Below, piece after piece: positions 5,988 through 9,741 of a stretch of DNA of 9,741 nt. The notes beneath the pieces were generated by a model, which saw nothing but the letters and a program-made list of their open reading frames with translations, ran no database searches and had not been told where the DNA came from. The DNA is taken from positions 1 through 9,741 of the forward strand of contig WLMD01000052.1 of assembly GCA_009700405.1 (NCBI GenBank), in the 5' to 3' direction. Each line of letters opens with the position of its first letter. Within the stretch, counting starts at the first letter, position 1. This DNA comes from Actinomycetota bacterium (lineage in GTDB: Bacteria > Actinomycetota > Actinomycetes > Nanopelagicales > Nanopelagicaceae). A program made the translations under genes and the position numbers.

Positions 5988-6606
5988 CCGCTCTCCAGCA
6001 ATACCAAGCGACGACACTTCTGTGTGGCCTAAATCTTTCGCCTTTAATTTCTAGCGTCTTGGGCTCTATCTGTTCTTTAAGGCGATGAATTTTTTCCCAC
6101 CCGCGCCTCACGCCGAGGTCTCCAGTGGGCCAGACATCGAGTCGACCTAATTGAAACATCATGAACATATCTACAGTCCAGGGACCAATTCCCCATAACG
6201 ATGTGAGTTGATCAAAGATTTCCTGATCATTTTCAATCAGATGTAACTCTTCAAATGAGATTTCTCCATCTAATGCTGCGCGTGCTAGGCCGTGAATTGT
6301 TTTTGCTTTCGCGCCAGAAACTCCTGCGGCGCGTAGGTCCTCTAGTGAAATTTTCGCAATTCGAGGTGGTGTTACTTTCCCTTTTGCTAAGGAGACTAGC
6401 CGTGCATGAATTGTGTCTGCTGCCTTAATCGCTAATTGTTGGGAGATGACCGATTCCACGAGTGACTCAAAATGGGAACTTTCTCCTGCGGAACGACCAA
6501 CTGTGCATAGTGGCGATTCTTCGACCGTACGAATGAATTTGGGGTCAATCGCGCAGATGTCAGCAACAATTCGTTTCATCTTTTGTGCTGAAATCTTGCC
6601 GCTCAT
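5974..6606 (-). CDS. AlkA-type DNA-3-methyladenine glycosylase (HhH-GPD superfamily)
   Basis: A 210-residue base-excision repair glycosylase that removes alkylated bases such as 3-methyladenine. It lacks the N-terminal domain of E. coli AlkA and consists of the core. A first helical part has ESSHFESLVESVISQQLAIKAA (41-63), typical of the family. The helix-hairpin-helix reads LTSLWGIGPWTVDMFMMF (about 134-151), and the catalytic aspartate is Asp163 in WPTGDLGVRRG. The C-terminal RFRPHRSVVAWYCWRA is the usual closing motif. No iron-sulfur cysteine cluster is present, which argues against Nth/MutY types. The gene converges on msrAB with one base between stops. The ATG at 6606 has no Shine-Dalgarno but has TAGATT ending seven bases upstream. 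An ATG at residue 10 (MKRIVADI) is an alternative start. Confidence 0.9.
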   Translation of the reverse strand: MSGKISAQKMKRIVADICAIDPKFIRTVEESPLCTVGRSAGESSHFESLVESVISQQLAIKAADTIHARLVSLAKGKVTPPRIAKISLEDLRAAGVSGAKAKTIHGLARAALDGEISFEELHLIENDQEIFDQLTSLWGIGPWTVDMFMMFQLGRLDVWPTGDLGVRRGWEKIHRLKEQIEPKTLEIKGERFRPHRSVVAWYCWRAVDSN

Positions 6607-6628
6607 GCAAGGAATCTACCAACTTCAT
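6560..6628 (-). other. Possible 22-codon upstream ORF overlapping the glycosylase start
   Basis: On the minus strand, AAGGAG at 6634-6639 lies five bases before an ATG at 6628. It is among the strongest ribosome binding sites in the window. The ATG opens a short frame out of phase with the glycosylase (beginning MKLVDSLHER) that ends at TGA 6560-6562, inside the glycosylase gene. It could be a translated leader peptide affecting the downstream start, or a chance match. No sequence similarity supports it as a protein. Confidence 0.25.
6613..6618 (-). promoter_or_regulatory. Candidate -10 hexamer (TAGATT) for leaderless glycosylase mRNA
   Basis: Minus-strand TAGATT is a full TAnnnT match ending seven bases before the ATG at 6606. 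If it is used, transcription starts at the A of the ATG and the upstream ORF at 6628 would not be in this mRNA. Confidence 0.4.
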
Positions 6629-6675
6629 GCAATCTCCTTGCGCTTTTAGGCCTAAGTGCTCTACTTTTACTCTTC

Positions 6676-6695
6676 TTGCAGAAAGATTTCTGCAA
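6676..6695. promoter_or_regulatory. Perfect 20-base palindromic operator candidate upstream of the LacI-family gene
   Basis: TTGCAGAAA-GA-TTTCTGCAA has two perfect nine-base arms around a two-base centre. It lies 42 bases before the GTG start at 6737 and just upstream of a TATTTT -10 candidate (6703-6708). A bound protein would therefore cover the -35/spacer region. Its position suggests autoregulation by the adjacent LacI-type repressor. The centre is GA rather than the CG common in LacI-family sites. A second small palindrome, TTTCATGAAA, lies at 6716-6725. Confidence 0.65.
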
Positions 6696-6702
6696 ATCCA
6701 AC

Positions 6703-6708
6703 TATTTT
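6703..6708 (+). promoter_or_regulatory. Candidate -10 (TATTTT) of the LacI-family gene
   Basis: TATTTT fits TAnnnT and would start transcription near 6715, leaving a leader of about 22 bases that holds the AGGTGG site. TATTTC at 6714-6719 is an alternative. The -35 is not clear. Confidence 0.3.
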
Positions 6709-6726
6709 TGCGGTATTTCATGAAAC

Positions 6727-6732
6727 AGGTGG
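6727..6732 (+). promoter_or_regulatory. Shine-Dalgarno AGGTGG deciding the GTG start at 6737
   Basis: AGGTGG lies four bases before GTG 6737, which is where LacI-family proteins begin relative to their helix-turn-helix. This rejects the longer frame starting at 6656. Confidence 0.6.
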
Positions 6733-6736
6733 ATTG

Positions 6737-7741
6737 GTGGCAGGAATCAAGGAAGTTGCTGAAGCGGCCGGCGTTTCAAGTGCCACCGTTTCCAGAGCGT
6801 TACGCGGAATGCACCATGTCAATGAGCAAACACGAGAAAAGATTCTCTTAGCTGCAGCCTCAGTGGGTTATGACATACCAGGGGAGAAACTGGGTATTCC
6901 AAGATCTCGAACCAAGAGCATTGGCGTCGTCGCCCCATACATCGCGAGTTGGTATTTCTCGCAAGTTATCAACGGCGCAGAACAAGTACTTCGTGAAGCT
7001 GGTTTTGATCTACTTCTCTACAACTTCAGTCAAATGAAAGGGCGCGAGCGACTTTTTCAGCATCAACTCTTGAAGGGGCGAGTCGATGCACTAATAGTTA
7101 TCAGCTTGCCGCCAACTGAGGAAGAGTTTGAATCGATGCTCAGCTTGGGTATTCCACTTGCATTGGTAGGGATGCACCATAAAGATTGCATAAGTATCGC
7201 AATAGACGACGTTGCAGGCGCTCGAACTGCAACGCAGCATCTTGTGAATCAGGGTCACAAGGAAATCGCATTAATGTCTGCTCATCCAGATGATCCCTTA
7301 AATTTTGGGGGACCTCATGATCGCAAAATTGGATTCATGCAAGTATTAGCTGAAAATAAACTCAATTGGGTTCCTGAAAGAGAAGTCTATGGAGATTTCA
7401 CTATGCATGGCGGTACACGAGCAATGGATGAACTCTTAGCAAGGCCGAATCCGCCGACTGCCATTTTTTGTGAATCTGACGAGATGGCCTTAGGTGCGAT
7501 GCGCGCCATGCGACGTCATGGTCTCAAAGTCCCAGACGATATTTCAATCATCGGTTTTGATGGACACGAAATGGCCGAATTCTCAGATCTAACGACCGTC
7601 GAGCAACCCATGCAATTAATGGGGGAGATGGCGGCGCATTCCATTATGGACAAACTCAAGAAGCCAGAGATGCCAGATGCTTCTCATACCCTTCCAACGA
7701 CCCTGATTGTTCGAAATTCCACTCGCAGATTAAAGGCGTAG
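6737..7741 (+). CDS. LacI-family transcriptional regulator
   Basis: A 334-residue repressor from the GTG start. The helix-turn-helix is at residues 3-23 (GIKEVAEAAGVSSATVSRALRG), followed by HHVNEQTREKILLAAASVGYD. The hinge region (46-58, IPGEKLGIPRSRT) departs from the common PN-x-x-AR-x-L pattern that inserts into the operator centre. Residues 60-330 form a periplasmic-binding-protein-like sensor: KSIGVVAPYI, VDALIVISLP, IDDVAGARTATQHLVNQGHKEIALM, TAIFCESDEMALGAMRAMRRHG, and DISIIGFDGHEMAEFSDLTTVEQP. Most relatives bind sugars or nucleosides; the ligand here cannot be read from sequence. The gene lies 33 bases before the C-S lyase gene and a perfect palindrome lies in front of it, so it probably controls itself and perhaps the two PLP-enzyme genes downstream. 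The GTG start fits family length; an upstream frame from 6656 would overrun the promoter. Confidence 0.93.
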   Translation: MAGIKEVAEAAGVSSATVSRALRGMHHVNEQTREKILLAAASVGYDIPGEKLGIPRSRTKSIGVVAPYIASWYFSQVINGAEQVLREAGFDLLLYNFSQMKGRERLFQHQLLKGRVDALIVISLPPTEEEFESMLSLGIPLALVGMHHKDCISIAIDDVAGARTATQHLVNQGHKEIALMSAHPDDPLNFGGPHDRKIGFMQVLAENKLNWVPEREVYGDFTMHGGTRAMDELLARPNPPTAIFCESDEMALGAMRAMRRHGLKVPDDISIIGFDGHEMAEFSDLTTVEQPMQLMGEMAAHSIMDKLKKPEMPDASHTLPTTLIVRNSTRRLKA

Positions 7742-7759
7742 ATTTACTCAGCAAATCAA

Positions 7760-7773
7760 TGGGATACTTCCCA
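7760..7773. promoter_or_regulatory. Inverted repeat TGGGA-TACT-TCCCA over the C-S lyase start region
   Basis: Five-base arms around TACT end one base before the ATG at 7775. The repeat contains GATACT (7763-7768), whose final T is seven bases before the ATG and could be a leaderless -10. A protein bound here, or an mRNA fold if transcription reads through from the LacI gene, could control this gene. The arm sequence differs from the palindrome at 6676-6695. Confidence 0.3.
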
Positions 7774-7774
7774 C

Positions 7775-8926
7775 ATGAGCAAAGTTGACGTCCAGGCCAT
7801 GCCACTTGCGGAAATGCGTACACATCGGAGTACAAAGTGGCGCGATTTTCCTAGCGATGTATTGCCTCTGCCCGTAGCGGAAATGGATTTTCCTGTTGCG
7901 CAACCTATCCGCACTTTACTACTCGAGATGGTGTCGCACTCAGATTTAGGTTACCTAGGAGCAGTTCCGGAGTTAGGAGCAGCATTTGCTGCATTTGCTC
8001 ACAGACGTTGGAATTGGACTGTAGATCCAAATCAGATTCATATTGCAACGGACGTAGGTGTGGCGGCTGTTGAATTACTTCGGTTAGTAACAAAACCCGG
8101 AGATAAAGTCCTCATTAATTCACCCGTTTATCACAATTTCTATACGTGGATTGAGGAAACACAATTAAAGAAAGTTGATGTGCCCTTTGGGAACGCGGAG
8201 TCAGGGTGGGCGATTGATTTCGAAGGCATTGAAAAAGCCTACCAAGACGGAGTAAAAGTGCACATGTTGTGCAGTCCCCATAATCCACTTGGCCGTGTTT
8301 ACTCTCGAGAAGAGTTATTGAGATTAGTTTCGCTAGCCAAGAAATTTGACGTACTAATTATCAGTGACGAGATTCATGCTCCGTTAACTTTTTCAGAATC
8401 AGAATTTGTACCATTTCTTTCGCTGGGAGAAGATGCAGAAAGCGTCGGAATAACAATTACTGCTGCAAGTAAGGCGTGGAATATAGCCGGGCTTAAGTGC
8501 GCATTTATTGTTACCCAGAGTCCGATCATGAGTGCAACGCTACAAAATCTTCCAGAGGCAACACATTATCGGGCTTCGCTGCTTGGAGCTTTTGCTACGA
8601 CAACTGCTTTTAGTGAGTGCGATGACTGGCTAGATGGAGCAATAGAAACGCTTGATTCAAATCGTCATTTTCTAAAGAAATTACTTGATGAGAAACTGCC
8701 AACGGTGGGGTATCGCATACCTGCCAGTGGATACTTGGCGTGGTTAGACCTTTCTTCGTTGAACCTTGGTGAGAATCCCGCCGCAACGTGCCTTGAAAAA
8801 GGCAAGGTAGCGTTTAATTCGGGAGAGTCTTTTAGCTCACTGACCCCACAATACGTCCGCCTGAATTTTGCAACGAGTCAAGACGTTCTCACGGAAGCAG
8901 TCGAGAGAATCATTAAATCGTTATAG
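7775..8926 (+). CDS. PatB/MalY-family PLP-dependent C-S lyase (cystathionine beta-lyase type)
   Basis: A 383-residue fold-type I aminotransferase-like enzyme. The N-terminal LPLPVAEMDFP (30-40) and DLGYLG (57-62) are hallmarks of the PatB/MalY group. PLP contacts are visible: NSPVYHNF (115-122), CSPHNPLGR (166-174, Asn170), SDEIHAPL (197-204, Asp198), Lys233 in TAASKAWNIAGLK as the Schiff-base lysine, and Arg362 in YVRLNFA for the substrate carboxylate. Members cleave C-S bonds in cystathionine, cysteine or cysteine conjugates, giving a thiol, pyruvate and ammonia. E. coli MalY also inhibits MalT, which is irrelevant unless shown here. The length is normal and all catalytic residues are present. 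It sits between a LacI regulator and a Cys/Met-metabolism PLP enzyme gene (nine bases downstream), which suggests sulfur amino acid interconversion. There is no Shine-Dalgarno; a leaderless start is likely. Confidence 0.92.
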   Translation: MSKVDVQAMPLAEMRTHRSTKWRDFPSDVLPLPVAEMDFPVAQPIRTLLLEMVSHSDLGYLGAVPELGAAFAAFAHRRWNWTVDPNQIHIATDVGVAAVELLRLVTKPGDKVLINSPVYHNFYTWIEETQLKKVDVPFGNAESGWAIDFEGIEKAYQDGVKVHMLCSPHNPLGRVYSREELLRLVSLAKKFDVLIISDEIHAPLTFSESEFVPFLSLGEDAESVGITITAASKAWNIAGLKCAFIVTQSPIMSATLQNLPEATHYRASLLGAFATTTAFSECDDWLDGAIETLDSNRHFLKKLLDEKLPTVGYRIPASGYLAWLDLSSLNLGENPAATCLEKGKVAFNSGESFSSLTPQYVRLNFATSQDVLTEAVERIIKSL

Positions 8927-8929
8927 GCT
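8924..8929 (+). promoter_or_regulatory. Candidate -10 hexamer (TAGGCT) for leaderless start of the last gene
   Basis: TAGGCT fits TAnnnT, ends seven bases before the ATG at 8936, and includes the stop codon of the C-S lyase gene. The same AGG could instead be a poor Shine-Dalgarno at eight bases. Confidence 0.3.
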
Positions 8930-8935
8930 AATTAC

Positions 8936-9741
8936 ATGAATGATGAGACCTACCACCTAGAGACTCTTGCCATAACGGCAGGACGCCCAACTCCTTCTCC
9001 AGACGGTCCAATTAATCCGCCGATATCACTGAATGCAACCCTTCATGCTGGTGGTCCTATTGGGTATGGCCGTTATGGAAATGAAACGTGGGAAGCTCTT
9101 GAGAAGGCGATTGGCGCTCTCGAAAATGGTCCCACACTTGTCTTTCCTTCCGGATTAGCTGCAATTTCCACAATATTTTCTTTGCTACCAATCGGTGCCG
9201 TTGTCACTGCATCACATCAAGGTTACAGCGGCACGATGGCAATGCTTCATAAACTGCAAGAGACTGGTCGCATAGAAGTTCGTTATGTTCATGTTGCCGA
9301 TACGGAAGAAGTCATTGCGGCACTTCCGGGCACCGCATTGTTATGGATTGAATCACCCACAAATCCATCTTTAGAAATAGCTGACCTACCGACCATCATT
9401 GAGGCCGCGAAGAAATTGGGCTGTGGAGTAGCAGTTGATAACACCTTTGCGACACCGATTAATCAGAAACCCCTCATGATGGGCGCTGATATGGTCATGC
9501 ATTCAGTAACAAAGTACCTATCTGGCCATAGCGATGTACTTATGGGTTCTGTTTCTACAAATGATTCTGCGCTATTTACACGTTTAAGCGATGCTCGTAA
9601 GTTCAATGGATCTATACCTGGGCCCTTTGAGTGCTGGTTGGCCCTGAGAGGACTTCGCACATTCGCCTTGAGATTTGAAAAGTCGCAAGAAAGCGCAATG
9701 GAATTAGCTAAGCGACTTTCTGCCCACCCAAAAGTAGCTCA
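8936..9741 (+). CDS. Cys/Met-metabolism PLP enzyme (cystathionine gamma-synthase/gamma-lyase family), 3' end outside window
   Basis: The frame is open to the window edge, with 268 complete codons visible. The family pattern is clear: INPPISLNATLHAGG near the N-terminus, YGRYGNETWEALEKAIGALENG (44-65), VFPSGLAAISTIFSLL, ASHQGYSGTMAML (92-104), WIESPTNPSLEIADL (137-151), VAVDNTFATP (165-174), and MHSVTKYLSGHSDVLMG (188-204), where Lys193 binds PLP. Family enzymes act in transsulfuration (cystathionine gamma-synthase, cystathionine gamma-lyase, O-acetylhomoserine sulfhydrylase). The motifs do not fix which reaction; GYSGT where many have YGGT is slightly unusual. It starts nine bases after the C-S lyase stop. 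A synthase here followed by the lyase would convert an activated homoserine plus cysteine to homocysteine. The ATG choice fits family N-termini. Confidence 0.9.
   Translation, partial: MNDETYHLETLAITAGRPTPSPDGPINPPISLNATLHAGGPIGYGRYGNETWEALEKAIGALENGPTLVFPSGLAAISTIFSLLPIGAVVTASHQGYSGTMAMLHKLQETGRIEVRYVHVADTEEVIAALPGTALLWIESPTNPSLEIADLPTIIEAAKKLGCGVAVDNTFATPINQKPLMMGADMVMHSVTKYLSGHSDVLMGSVSTNDSALFTRLSDARKFNGSIPGPFECWLALRGLRTFALRFEKSQESAMELAKRLSAHPKVA

Noticed and set aside
6656..6736. N-terminal extension of the LacI-family protein from 6656
   Set aside because: The 27 extra residues precede the helix-turn-helix, overlap the palindrome and promoter, and the GTG at 6737 has an AGGTGG site.
6585..6851. 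Plus-strand frame of 88 codons over the glycosylase start and LacI N-terminus
   Set aside because: Out of frame with the well supported LacI-family HTH and without motifs.
9463..9660. Minus-strand frame of 65 codons
   Set aside because: Opposite the PLP-lysine region of the last gene, which is strongly conserved; a shadow frame.
1..9741. Insertion sequences, CRISPR arrays, phage genes, integration sites
   Set aside because: No spaced direct repeats, terminal inverted repeats or transposase/integrase motifs were seen, and the tRNA is flanked by ordinary housekeeping genes without a duplicated 3' end.

Overview
The window comes from a compact, low-GC actinobacterial chromosome. The markers are a WhiB1-type regulator, a PdtaS-type sensor kinase, an Rv3235-family protein and a DUF6912 protein, all restricted to or typical of Actinobacteria. 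Base composition looks well below that of most actinomycetes and gaps are tiny: several genes overlap or lie within 1-30 bases. This best fits a streamlined freshwater lineage such as Nanopelagicales (acI), but the lineage is inference. I see no mobile element, CRISPR array or phage gene.

Left part (1-4772). The 3' end of secA with its zinc-binding SEC-C tail converges on an Rv3235-family gene. Reading away from that gene is a four-gene plus-strand block. It holds a membrane-anchored SAF/CpaB-like protein, a TadZ/CpaE-like ATPase without the P-loop lysine, a DUF6912 protein, and a PdtaS-like histidine kinase. The kinase converges on whiB1, the pairing I recall from Mycobacterium tuberculosis (Rv3220c/Rv3219). 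Compared with my memory of the mycobacterial kinase, the two GAF cysteines tied to copper and nitric oxide sensing are absent here. No other Tad pilus genes accompany the SAF/CpaE-like pair.

Middle (4773-6736). A tRNA-Arg(CCG) on the minus strand lies between whiB1 and a plus-strand msrAB fusion for methionine sulfoxide repair. msrAB converges, with one base between stops, on an AlkA-type DNA glycosylase. The 130-base gap between the glycosylase and the next gene holds a perfect 9+2+9 palindrome, the clearest operator candidate in the window.

Right part (6737-9741). A LacI-family regulator is followed by a PatB/MalY-type C-S lyase and a Cys/Met-metabolism PLP enzyme (cystathionine gamma-synthase/lyase family) that runs off the window. 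These three genes look like a small regulated unit for sulfur amino acid metabolism or sulfur scavenging.

Across the window, most starts without a Shine-Dalgarno sequence carry an nAnnnT hexamer ending exactly seven bases before the start codon. This is the geometry of actinobacterial leaderless promoters and suggests that many of these genes are transcribed without a 5' leader.
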